A stretch of DNA of 64,000 nt, taken from Clostridia bacterium. Its GTDB lineage: Bacteria > Bacillota > Clostridia > Christensenellales > Aristaeellaceae. Position 1 is the stretch's first letter. Every line of letters starts with the position of its first letter. Shown here piece by piece: positions 42,190 through 49,917 of this stretch. The notes under the pieces are model-generated. The model saw nothing but the letters and a program-made list of their open reading frames with translations, did not search any database and had not been told where the DNA came from. A program made the position numbers and the translations under genes. The stretch is taken from contig JAFUFB010000025.1 of NCBI GenBank assembly GCA_017470145.1, positions 154,742 through 218,741 on the forward strand. The letters are read 5' to 3'.

Positions 42190-42218
42190 TTGAAAAAACG
42201 AGAGAAGTATCGTCTAAT
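42190..42218 (+). promoter_or_regulatory. promoter of the second sigma/anti-sigma operon
   Basis: TTGAAA (42190-42195), 17 bases, TCTAAT (42213-42218). A leader of about 125 bases follows. Confidence 0.6.
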
Positions 42219-42347
42219 ATGTGAAGGCACCAAGCTGAAGCTTCGGGAAGATTCCAGAGGCAAAGGTGGTTCCTGACGAGACTGGCGGAATTTGCCTGAC
42301 ATGAAGCGCGCTTGTCTGCTGGTCGAATCGAGGGAGGTGGGGCAATC

Positions 42348-42860
42348 ATGGGAACTGTCAAGGGCCCTGACAGTTATGAGGAGCGAATCGAGCAAATGGT
42401 TCTACGGCACCAGCTTTTACTGCTGCGGCTCTGCTATGCTTATCTGCATGATGAGGAGCTGGCGAAGGATGCGGTGCAGGAAACCTTCATCAAAGCATAT
42501 CGAAATCTGGACCGATACAGAGATGAGGCATCGGAGAGAACCTGGCTCAGCAGAATTGCGATCAACGTGTGCAAGGATCTGCATCGGACAAGCTGGTTCC
42601 GACATGTGGATCGGTCAATCACATTGGACATGCTTCCGGAGCCGATTTGTACCGTGGAAGCAAAGGATGAAACACTGACCGTCGAAATCATGAAGCTGCC
42701 GCAGAAGCTGAAGGAAGTTGCGCTGCTGTGCTGGTTTCAGGGAATGACTTACGAAGAGGCCGCCGAGGTGCTGAAGATCAGTCCTCAGGCCGTCGGCAGC
42801 CGATTGAACCGCGCAAGACGAAAACTGCGCGCCGCGATGGAAGGAAGTGACAATGAATGA
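42348..42860 (+). CDS. ECF-type RNA polymerase sigma factor (paralogue)
   Basis: 170 residues. Region 2 has LAKDAVQETFIKAYRNLDRY and WLSRIAINVCKDLHR; region 4 has LPQKLKEVALLCWFQGMTYE and an HTH ending GSRLNRARRKL. It closely parallels the sigma factor at 6897-7415, down to a shared SWFRHxDRxIT-MLPE linker (SWFRHVDRSITLDMLPEPI versus GWFRHFDRRITPEMLPEAT). ATG at 42348 follows GGGAGG. Coupled to its partner by a four-base overlap. Confidence 0.9.
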   Translation: MGTVKGPDSYEERIEQMVLRHQLLLLRLCYAYLHDEELAKDAVQETFIKAYRNLDRYRDEASERTWLSRIAINVCKDLHRTSWFRHVDRSITLDMLPEPICTVEAKDETLTVEIMKLPQKLKEVALLCWFQGMTYEEAAEVLKISPQAVGSRLNRARRKLRAAMEGSDNE

Positions 42861-44674
42861 ACCTGCATGAAGAACAGGAAAAAGTTCAGAAGGCAATGAA
42901 TATGGCCCTTTCCGGTTTGCAGGAGGATCCATGGCTCACGCAGCGGGTTCTTGCGAACGCGAAAGGAGAAGAACCTGTGAAAAAGAAATTATCATTGGCT
43001 TTGGTATTGTGCATTGCTTCGGGACTTGCCCTGCTGGGTACAGCGTATGCGCTGTTTTCATCCCAGGTTGCGGCCTTTTTCGGCCAGCACTGGAACAAGG
43101 ATCTGGGAGAATGGCTGCAGGGCGGCAAGGTGGCACAAATTGGGGAAACGGTCGTGCTGGATGGCGTAGAATTCACCCTGGATGAAGTGATCTACAGAGA
43201 CCGTGGAATCTACGGCGTTGGAACAACGCGGGTCCAGGATGAGAAGAACGTGCTTTTGCCTATGGATTTGGTGGATGGATGGGATCTGGAGGAAGCGTCC
43301 CAGGGCGAGGAGGCACAGGCGCTGATTAAGATGGCACAAACCTCTGGCGGCAAGATGCTGTCCGTTGACTGCTATCCCACGAAGATTGGGGTCGATGAAG
43401 GCTCCATGATTTCAACGGGAGATACAGGTGTTTACAATCTGCGAAATGAGGATGGTTCCATCACATTCTCCTTCGAAACTGGAGGATATGCCCTGGAAGA
43501 TGGAACAACCTATCAGGTAGAGTTTACGATCGATGTAGATGAATGGACAGCGGACGGTAGGATTGCTGACGACAAAATGAACCCTCAGGCCTGGACGGTT
43601 AGTTTTGAGCCGGTGATGATGAAAGCCGCGACGGAAGAAAAGAAGACCGAGGGGGTCTCAGTTGATACCATTCAAAAGGATGGGTACGAGATCCTGCTCC
43701 CTGCGGAATATCAGGAAAACGGAACCCTGCCGGTTTATCAGGCAATTGAGTATGACTTTAGAAAAGAAATAAACCCGGAATGGCTCAATCAGAGCGGCAT
43801 CGCGGAGCAACACTCCGACATCTGGATTACCTTCAATGATCACGCAGAACTGCAGCTCGCAGCCGAGGGAGCATGGTACATGGAGTATACCGAGGAACTT
43901 TTCGACTATAACTCTCGGGAGAGAGAAAGCGAGAATCCGGACCTTGAGCCTGTTCTGTGGCCTAAACAGTCGATCTCCTTTGGGATTGCCAGCATTGCAG
44001 CAAGCGTGTATGGTGGAAATTCGGATATATTCCCTAGTGACATTACGCTGGAGCAAGATCAGCTCACCTTGATCACCCTGGAGGAAGCGAAAGAAACAGC
44101 GGAAGAATTGTTCGATCAACTTGGTCTGAAGGGATTTGAGCTGGCCTGGGCGCTGGACATGAACCTGAATCGCATCCGCACCCTGGGAGAAGCTTACAAC
44201 CGCCTCATGTTTGAAGGAACTGGGTACAGCAACGCTCCCAGGCATGACTACGATACCGCTACAGCCGAAGAGGAAGGATATTATCTGGTTTATACTCCGC
44301 TGGGCGTGACCCACCCCAGCTTGGGAAATCAGGAGCTGCACCTGTTTGTTAGCAGCCGTGGGATTACATCTGCAAGCCTGCGCTGTCAATATAATCAGGG
44401 CGATTTGGTGAACACGCCTGATCATCTGATCTCCATCGAGGAGGCTGTCACCACGCTGTATCAGGAAGTCGCTAACACGAGAAACTGTCTGCCGGTGGGT
44501 TCTATCGAGCGCGTAGCGCTGACTTACATGCTAGTACGAGCGGAAAACAAAGCTGACGGCATGGCGTTTGTACCATCCTGGCAGATACGCTATCGTGAAG
44601 AAGGCCGCGAGTATACGGCCTGGGCGGAGGTCAACGCACTCAATGGAAAACTGATTGACGCCAGCTTCAGATAA
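42857..44674 (+). CDS. membrane anti-sigma-like protein with large extracellular region
   Basis: 605 residues. Cytoplasmic ~1-42, membrane helix ~45-66, then a ~540-residue outside region that ends in a PepSY-like module (SWQIRYREEGREYTAWAEVN). The N-terminal LSGLQEDPWLTQRVLANAKG matches the partner of the other sigma factor. An outside sub-domain at ~75-250 (VVLDGVEFTLDEVIYRDRGI) resembles DUF4179-type folds, from memory. Overlaps the sigma gene by four bases. I infer a signal-responsive anti-sigma factor. Confidence 0.75.
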   Translation: MNLHEEQEKVQKAMNMALSGLQEDPWLTQRVLANAKGEEPVKKKLSLALVLCIASGLALLGTAYALFSSQVAAFFGQHWNKDLGEWLQGGKVAQIGETVVLDGVEFTLDEVIYRDRGIYGVGTTRVQDEKNVLLPMDLVDGWDLEEASQGEEAQALIKMAQTSGGKMLSVDCYPTKIGVDEGSMISTGDTGVYNLRNEDGSITFSFETGGYALEDGTTYQVEFTIDVDEWTADGRIADDKMNPQAWTVSFEPVMMKAATEEKKTEGVSVDTIQKDGYEILLPAEYQENGTLPVYQAIEYDFRKEINPEWLNQSGIAEQHSDIWITFNDHAELQLAAEGAWYMEYTEELFDYNSRERESENPDLEPVLWPKQSISFGIASIAASVYGGNSDIFPSDITLEQDQLTLITLEEAKETAEELFDQLGLKGFELAWALDMNLNRIRTLGEAYNRLMFEGTGYSNAPRHDYDTATAEEEGYYLVYTPLGVTHPSLGNQELHLFVSSRGITSASLRCQYNQGDLVNTPDHLISIEEAVTTLYQEVANTRNCLPVGSIERVALTYMLVRAENKADGMAFVPSWQIRYREEGREYTAWAEVNALNGKLIDASFR

Positions 44675-44685
44675 GCAACAATCGA

Positions 44686-44728
44686 AACAACTCCCGCAGG
44701 ATCATCTTCCTGTGGGAGTTGTTCTTTC
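44686..44728 (+). terminator. rho-independent terminator
   Basis: AACAACTCCCGCAGG pairs with CCTGTGGGAGTTGTT around eight bases, then CTTTCCTGTTTG. It ends the sigma/anti-sigma operon. Confidence 0.88.
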
Positions 44729-44755
44729 CTGTTTGTTTATTTGCTGTTCCTCGAT

Positions 44756-44784
44756 TTGCATTTCTCGGCTAAAAAGATTATAAT
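44756..44784 (+). promoter_or_regulatory. promoter of the GntR-family gene
   Basis: TTGCAT (44756-44761), 17 bases, TATAAT (44779-44784). Confidence 0.85.
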
Positions 44785-44789
44785 CTTAT

Positions 44790-44820
44790 GTTGTATTGAT
44801 ACATTATATAACAATACAAC
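44790..44820 (+). promoter_or_regulatory. GntR autoregulatory operator candidate
   Basis: GTTGTATTG and CAATACAAC are exact 9-bp inverted repeats around 13 bases, beginning at the expected transcription start and ending 21 bases before the GntR start codon. The half-site TTGTAT fits HutC/YvoA-type operators. A repressor bound here would block its own transcription. Confidence 0.7.
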
Positions 44821-44841
44821 GATAGAACAGGGGGAAGGAAC

Positions 44842-45558
44842 ATGCCGGGAAGGATGCTGCGGGCGGAAAGCGCCAGCCCGCTGTACGCGCAAATGATGGA
44901 GCAGATTCGGCTGGATATCCTGCGAGGCGTCTATCCTGTAGGGGATCGGATACCGCCGGAGCATGAGCTGGAAGCGCGATACAGCGTCAGCCGGGTAACG
45001 GTGCGGCGGGCGCTGCAGGAGCTGACGGCGGCAGGTCTGCTGGAACGGAAGCAGGGGAAGGGCACCTTTGTGGCCCAGCCGAAGCCCGCCCCGGCTCACC
45101 GGGAGGTACAGAGCTTTCATCATGCCTGTCGGGAGATGGGCAAAAAGCCCTCCGTGGGCGAGGTGCAGTGTCGGCAGATTGCGGCGACGGAACGAGAAAG
45201 AGGGATTCTATCACTGTTGCCAGAAGCCGGAATGATAGAAATTCTGCGCGTGCTGAAGGCGGATGAGGAGCCAGTGATTCTTGAAATCAACCATTTTTCC
45301 TCCGCATATGGATGGCTGGAGGGGGCGAACCTGAAAGGAAGTCTATACCACGCCTTGCAGGAATATGGCATTAACGCGGAGAAAAGTATATACGATCTTT
45401 CGCTGCGGAATGCTTCCGCCCAGGAGGCAGCGCTGCTCCAGATTCCGGAGGGGACGACCCTGATGGCGGTGGAACAGGTGGTGTATGATCAAAAGGATCG
45501 GCCGCTGTATATTGGATTGCAACTGATTCGAGGAGAACGATTTACCCTGAAAATATAA
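44842..45558 (+). CDS. GntR-family (HutC subfamily) regulator
   Basis: 238 residues. The N-terminal winged HTH (YAQMMEQIRLDILRGVYPVG, then RYSVSRVTVRRALQELTAAG, residues ~11-66) is followed by a UTRA ligand domain (~90-235). HutC-type repressors respond to sugars, sugar phosphates or amino-sugar derivatives. A dyad operator covers its start site. No transport or catabolic gene is in the same transcript, so its target beyond itself is unknown. Confidence 0.92.
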   Translation: MPGRMLRAESASPLYAQMMEQIRLDILRGVYPVGDRIPPEHELEARYSVSRVTVRRALQELTAAGLLERKQGKGTFVAQPKPAPAHREVQSFHHACREMGKKPSVGEVQCRQIAATERERGILSLLPEAGMIEILRVLKADEEPVILEINHFSSAYGWLEGANLKGSLYHALQEYGINAEKSIYDLSLRNASAQEAALLQIPEGTTLMAVEQVVYDQKDRPLYIGLQLIRGERFTLKI

Positions 45559-45656
45559 CCTGGTGAATTCACGGAGCTGGCCTAAATAAGAGAGGTGTCT
45601 CCTTTATCCGAAAAACGATGGATCAGTGGGGACGCCAAGAGGAGGAACAACGAAAA

Positions 45657-46109
45657 GTGAGCGAAGATACGTCCTTGATGACGAAACCGAAAAAACTTTG
45701 GAACGACGCTCTGCGCATGGTGAAGGGGGAGGACAGCACCCAGTTGATCGAAGCCTTCACCGCGGAGATGACGCTGGTGGCGGAGGGCCTGTGTGAGGAC
45801 CAGAACAAGCTGCGGGGCGAAGTGAACCAGATTGTGAACGCGGAGGATCGCCGGCTGCAGAAGCTGGAAAGCCGAATTCAGGAGCTGGAGGCCGCCCTGG
45901 GGGAGCAGGAGCAGGAACAGGATCGAGTGGTTACGGAGCTGCGGAACCGACTGGCCACCCTGGAGAAACAGCAAAGCTCCCGAATCAAGGAAGAGAAGAG
46001 CCGGAAGGAAAAGAAGGAAAGGAACCGGATTCGGGAGTTGACCATCCTGATTGTCGTGGCGGCGGTGGCCGCCATCGCGGTAATCCTGGTCTGGAAGCTG
46101 GTCAAGTAA
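45657..46109 (+). CDS. coiled-coil protein with C-terminal membrane anchor
   Basis: 150 residues from GTG at 45657, which has GAGGAGG 11 bases upstream; an ATG 39 bases earlier lacks a site. A long coiled coil (~50-120) is followed by a basic stretch (KEEKSRKEKKERNRIR) and a single C-terminal membrane helix (LTILIVVAAVAAIAVILVWK). It is therefore tail-anchored with a cytoplasmic body. No family recognised. It precedes another small membrane protein and dapF. Confidence 0.7.
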   Translation: MSEDTSLMTKPKKLWNDALRMVKGEDSTQLIEAFTAEMTLVAEGLCEDQNKLRGEVNQIVNAEDRRLQKLESRIQELEAALGEQEQEQDRVVTELRNRLATLEKQQSSRIKEEKSRKEKKERNRIRELTILIVVAAVAAIAVILVWKLVK

Positions 46110-46130
46110 ACGGAGAGGAGGATCAGAGCC

Positions 46131-46655
46131 ATGAAGACATATGAAGAAATCGTAAAGGAATACAAGAAGCGGCAGCGGGACACGGTGGTGGACACCCTGG
46201 CTACGGGCCTGACCTATATGGACGAGATTGCGGTGGATACCGGACTGCTGGAGGAGACGGGGCTGCTGACGGAGCTGATGGAAAACGTGGCAGGGGTGCT
46301 GCCCTTCGCCATCATTACCGTCAGCGAGGGCAGCAAGATCCTGCTGAAGAAGAAGCCGGGGAAAACGGGCCTGAAGGATGGGGCATTCCGCATGGCGAAG
46401 ACAGGGGCGGCCATGGGCGTGGGCGCGGCGGTGGTCGGCGCGGCCGGGTTCTGGGCAGCCATTCCCGTCACCATGGGGGTGCGGGCCATCTTTGATCAAT
46501 ACCGCAGCAAGGCGCTGACGGGGCATCGGGTCCAGAGCCGCATTCAACGGCTGCAGGAGCTGAACAAGTTTATCCGGGACGAGGAGCCCGAGCGGAGCGA
46601 GGAGTTGCCCCTGCGGGAGCATATTGCCTTTGCGGCGGAAGGGTTTGTGGAATGA
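46131..46655 (+). CDS. small membrane-associated protein, unrecognised
   Basis: 174 residues. A glycine/alanine-rich hydrophobic hairpin lies at ~95-120 (GAAMGVGAAVVGAAGFWAAI), preceded by a weaker hydrophobic segment (~52-66) and followed by a helical cytoplasmic tail. GGAGAGGAGG precedes ATG. It overlaps dapF by four bases and follows the tail-anchored coiled-coil gene by 21 bases; the two may work together. Confidence 0.7.
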   Translation: MKTYEEIVKEYKKRQRDTVVDTLATGLTYMDEIAVDTGLLEETGLLTELMENVAGVLPFAIITVSEGSKILLKKKPGKTGLKDGAFRMAKTGAAMGVGAAVVGAAGFWAAIPVTMGVRAIFDQYRSKALTGHRVQSRIQRLQELNKFIRDEEPERSEELPLREHIAFAAEGFVE

Positions 46656-47503
46656 AATTTACAAAGATGCAGGGCATCGGGAATGATTATGTCTACGTGG
46701 ACTGCACAAGGGAAAATCCCATCGCCGATCCTGCGGCCCTGTCCCGAAAAATCAGCGACCGGCATTTCGGCATCGGCAGCGATGGGCTGGTGATGATCCT
46801 GAGGAGCGACCGGGCAGATTTCCGCATGCGGATGTTCAACGCGGACGGTAGCGAGGCGGAGATGTGCGGCAACGCCAGCCGATGCGTGGGAAAATACGTG
46901 TATGAGCGGGGGTTGACGGATCAAACGGAGCTCACCCTGGAAACCGGCGCAGGGATCAAGCAGCTATCGCTGAAGGTGGAAGAGGGAAAGGTGCGCAGCG
47001 TCACGGTGGACATGGGCGCCCCCGCCTTATCCGCGGCGCAGATTCCTGTGCAATTGGAAACGGTAGACGGGGCGGAGCAGGTGATTTCCCAGCCTCTGAC
47101 GGTGGCGGGAAGGGAATTTCCGATCACCTGCGTCAGCATGGGCAACCCCCACTGCGTCGTTTTCCTGGAGGAGGTAGAGCATTGGTCCATTGAGCAATGG
47201 GGCCCTTCCATTGAATTCCATCCTGCCTTCCCGCAGCGGACCAATACGGAATTCGCCCAGATCATCGACCGGGAGCATATCCGCATGCGGGTTTGGGAGC
47301 GAGGCAGCGGGGAAACCTGGGCTTGCGGCACCGGCGCCTGCGGAACGCTGGTGGCGGCAGCGCTAAACGGCCTGACGGAACGGCGAGCCACCCTGCGGCT
47401 CAACGGCGGGGAATTACAGATCGAATGGAAGAAAGATACGGGCCATGTGCTGATGACAGGCCCGGCGGAATTCGTGTTCGACGGAGAGATTGACATTGAA
47501 TGA
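46652..47503 (+). CDS. dapF: diaminopimelate epimerase
   Basis: 283 residues. MQGIGNDYVYVD (5-16), the first catalytic Cys in MCGNASRCVGKYVYERG (~71-87) and the second in WACGTGACGT (~226-235) are present. It converts LL- to meso-diaminopimelate for lysine and peptidoglycan, implying DAP-type cell wall. It is coupled by ATGA overlap to the preceding membrane gene; other lysine genes are not adjacent. Confidence 0.95.
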   Translation: MKFTKMQGIGNDYVYVDCTRENPIADPAALSRKISDRHFGIGSDGLVMILRSDRADFRMRMFNADGSEAEMCGNASRCVGKYVYERGLTDQTELTLETGAGIKQLSLKVEEGKVRSVTVDMGAPALSAAQIPVQLETVDGAEQVISQPLTVAGREFPITCVSMGNPHCVVFLEEVEHWSIEQWGPSIEFHPAFPQRTNTEFAQIIDREHIRMRVWERGSGETWACGTGACGTLVAAALNGLTERRATLRLNGGELQIEWKKDTGHVLMTGPAEFVFDGEIDIE

Positions 47504-47529
47504 AAAAAACGCCCGATGGGCGTTTTTTT
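47503..47529. terminator. bidirectional rho-independent terminator
   Basis: AAAAAAACGCCC-GAT-GGGCGTTTTTTT: symmetrical, with A/T tracts on both sides, between dapF (plus) and the CHAP amidase (minus). It even includes the last codon of the CHAP gene. Confidence 0.92.
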
Positions 47530-48436
47530 AGTCATCCTCTTCATCGATGACCGTCCAGGTGGCGGGATCCTGATCCCTCTTTAAATCCACCTCATCCTGC
47601 AGCCTACGCTGGGTTTCCATGTTGGCAATGGCGCTGCCCCGAAGCCCATGGGCATTCTGGAAGGCCCGGAGGGCGCTAGCGGTGGCGTTGCCGAAATCCC
47701 CGGTGACAAAGCGGGATTCCAGATAGCCCAGATAAGCCAGGGATTCCTGCAGCTGGCGGACCTTTTCGCCGGAATTGCCGAAGCGCATGGTGATATCCGC
47801 CAGGTCGTGCACTGTGCCATAGCCTAAAATCTGTGTATCATAGAGGGAATATACATTCCGGGCGACGCCCACGGGATTGTTGCCCTCGATCACATGGATC
47901 CAGCTTTTTCCTGCCGTGTCCCGGGCGACATATTCCACCAGGGCCACATGGTCCGTATCGGTGCCAGAGGTCCAGGTAAAGAAGACATAATCCCCTGGCT
48001 GGGGAGTGTAATCCCCCGTGCGAATAAAGGAATCCTGCCCCTTCAACCATTCATAGCCCCACCCATCCACCTCCCCCTTGCGGACGACGAAACGCCCCGC
48101 CTTGATGAACCAGGCGCGGCCGGTGTTCTGGCCGGAATAGAGGGGATAAACCCGATTCAGCAGATGGGTGCCATGGCGCTGATCCACCTGATCCACACAC
48201 CAGCAGAGGAACTCCGCGCACCATTGGGCATAGGGGTCTCCCGCCCATTCCCCGTATTTGCTCCAGCCGTGATCCCCTTCCCGGTAGCCAACCTCTTCCG
48301 CCGCGACCTCCAGCAGCCACTGGACATAATCCGGCACCAGGGGCGAGGGCTCCAGGCGGGTTTCTTCCCCTAAGGCGGGGACGAAAAGGGACAGCAGCAA
48401 CAGCAGGGAAAGACAGAAGGAACCAAAGCGCTTCAT
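47528..48436 (-). CDS. secreted CHAP-type amidase with peptidoglycan-binding domain
   Basis: 302 residues. A signal peptide (1-23) is followed by a CHAP/NlpC-like hydrolase domain with catalytic Cys in QWCAEFLCWC (~63-72) and His in DTDHVALVEYV (~160). A PG_binding_1 repeat lies near 220-280 (LQESLAYLGY, GDFGNATASALRAFQNAHG). It should cut peptidoglycan cross-bridges or stem peptides. ATG at 48436 has GGAGG nine bases upstream. Downstream of ispE on the same strand by 16 bases. Confidence 0.88.
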   Translation of the reverse strand: MKRFGSFCLSLLLLLSLFVPALGEETRLEPSPLVPDYVQWLLEVAAEEVGYREGDHGWSKYGEWAGDPYAQWCAEFLCWCVDQVDQRHGTHLLNRVYPLYSGQNTGRAWFIKAGRFVVRKGEVDGWGYEWLKGQDSFIRTGDYTPQPGDYVFFTWTSGTDTDHVALVEYVARDTAGKSWIHVIEGNNPVGVARNVYSLYDTQILGYGTVHDLADITMRFGNSGEKVRQLQESLAYLGYLESRFVTGDFGNATASALRAFQNAHGLRGSAIANMETQRRLQDEVDLKRDQDPATWTVIDEEDD

Positions 48437-48452
48437 GAGGATGAACCTCCTT

Positions 48453-49322
48453 TTATTCTTCCAGCAGGACGATACTTTCCGGGCAGGTTCGGGCCAGGAA
48501 GGTGGCAGGCCAGAGAACCGCCAGGGAGGAAAAGGCGGCCCGGGCCTTGGCGGGGGTTCGGAAAACCCCGAAGACGGCGCTGCCACTGCCGGTCATGAGG
48601 GCAATCTCCGCCCCGGCCTCCTTCAGCTTCGAGATGGCCTTGCCGATCTCCGGGCGCATGCGCACGGAGACGGGCTGCAGCACGTTCCCCAGGGCCCGGC
48701 GCAGGGGAAGCAAATCGCCGCTGGCCAGAGCCTCTGCGGCGGCGGCGGTGTCCGGATGGAGCACTCGATCGGAGGCATGATAGGCCTGAAAGACCTCCCG
48801 GGTGGAAAGCCCTCGGCAGGGCTGCGTCACCACCAGGGAATAATACCGGCCGCAGGGCAGATTTTCCATTTGTTCCCCGATGCCCTGGGTGCGGGTCAGG
48901 CCGCCTCGCAGACAAAAGGGGATATCCGCCCCCAGCTGCAGCCCCAGGGCCTCCAGCTCGGAGAGGGACAGATCGGTATGCCACAGCTGGTTCAGCCCCC
49001 AGAGCACGGCGGCGGCGTCGGCGCTGCCGCCGCCCAGGCCTGCCCCCACGGGAACTCGCTTGAAGACGTTGATCTGGACGCCGCCGGGATAGCCGGTATG
49101 CTCCTGCAGGAGCCGGGCGGCCCGCATGGCCAGGTGGCGATCATCCGCCTTCAGCAGCGGAAAGCCCGCCGTGGTCAAAGAAAAATCCTCCGCGGGAAGC
49201 AGGGTAATGGTATCGCATAGGGAGATGGGCTGCATCAGCATATCCATCAGATGATATCCATCCTGGCGAAGGCCAGTGATATCCAGGGACCAATTGATCT
49301 TCGCCCGGGCTTCCAGCCGCAC
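48453..49322 (-). CDS. ispE: 4-diphosphocytidyl-2-C-methyl-D-erythritol kinase
   Basis: 289 residues, usual length. The GHMP kinase motif PVGAGLGGGSADAAAVL (~92-108), the N-terminal AKINWSLDITGLRQDGYH and the C-terminal MTGSGSAVFGVF are present. It is a step in the MEP isoprenoid pathway. GTG at 49322 follows AGAAGG by ten bases; the frame stays open much further upstream but runs antisense into the DUF1934 gene. Confidence 0.94.
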   Translation of the reverse strand: MRLEARAKINWSLDITGLRQDGYHLMDMLMQPISLCDTITLLPAEDFSLTTAGFPLLKADDRHLAMRAARLLQEHTGYPGGVQINVFKRVPVGAGLGGGSADAAAVLWGLNQLWHTDLSLSELEALGLQLGADIPFCLRGGLTRTQGIGEQMENLPCGRYYSLVVTQPCRGLSTREVFQAYHASDRVLHPDTAAAAEALASGDLLPLRRALGNVLQPVSVRMRPEIGKAISKLKEAGAEIALMTGSGSAVFGVFRTPAKARAAFSSLAVLWPATFLARTCPESIVLLEE

Positions 49323-49392
49323 AGGGAATCCACCTTCTTTCTTCTTCACTTCGATTATTCTACTCAAAGACGGAAAAAGATGCAAGGGATTC

Positions 49393-49421
49393 TTGCCAAG
49401 CGAAGGAAAAGAAGGTAAACT
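49393..49421 (+). promoter_or_regulatory. promoter of DUF1934 and GH2 genes
   Basis: TTGCCA (49393-49398), 17 bases, TAAACT (49416-49421), 33 bases before the DUF1934 start. Confidence 0.6.
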
Positions 49422-49454
49422 GAAGTCATTTCTATGCGAAGGAGCGACGAAGGA

Positions 49455-49907
49455 ATGGAGACGGAAGTCAAAGAGATTCCCGTGTTGATCAATCTGGCCT
49501 CCCTGGCCAGCTATAATGGCATGACGGACGATCCGATTCAGGTGCTGACCTCGGGGGTCCTGATTCCCCAGGAAACCTTTTATCTGCTGCAATACACGGA
49601 AACCCAGGAGGATGAAAGCACGGGCGAGGTGGTCGAGTCCCAGATTCAGCTGGCGCTGAAGAAGGACCAGGTGACCATGAACCGTCTGGGAGATTTCAAT
49701 AACTCCATGCTGTTCAAGAAAAATCGCCGGTTTGAGACCACTTATCACACCCCTTATGGGGATATGCCCATGGCCATCTATACCCATGATCTGCGCTGCG
49801 AAATGGGGCTGGAGACGGGGAAGGTGCATTTGAAGTATGAACTGAGCATGCAGGGGGCCTATACCTCCACCAATGAGCTGCATCTGGAATACTTTGCGAA
49901 AGGATAA
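49455..49907 (+). CDS. DUF1934 family beta-barrel protein
   Basis: 150 residues. The pattern (LQYTETQEDESTG, VTMNRLGDFNNSMLFKKNRR, TPYGDMPMAIYTHDL) is that of the DUF1934/YwiB lipocalin-like family, whose role is unknown. ATG at 49455 follows GAAGGAG. Ten bases separate it from the GH2 gene, so they share an mRNA. Confidence 0.87.
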   Translation: METEVKEIPVLINLASLASYNGMTDDPIQVLTSGVLIPQETFYLLQYTETQEDESTGEVVESQIQLALKKDQVTMNRLGDFNNSMLFKKNRRFETTYHTPYGDMPMAIYTHDLRCEMGLETGKVHLKYELSMQGAYTSTNELHLEYFAKG

Positions 49908-49917
49908 GGACGAAGCG

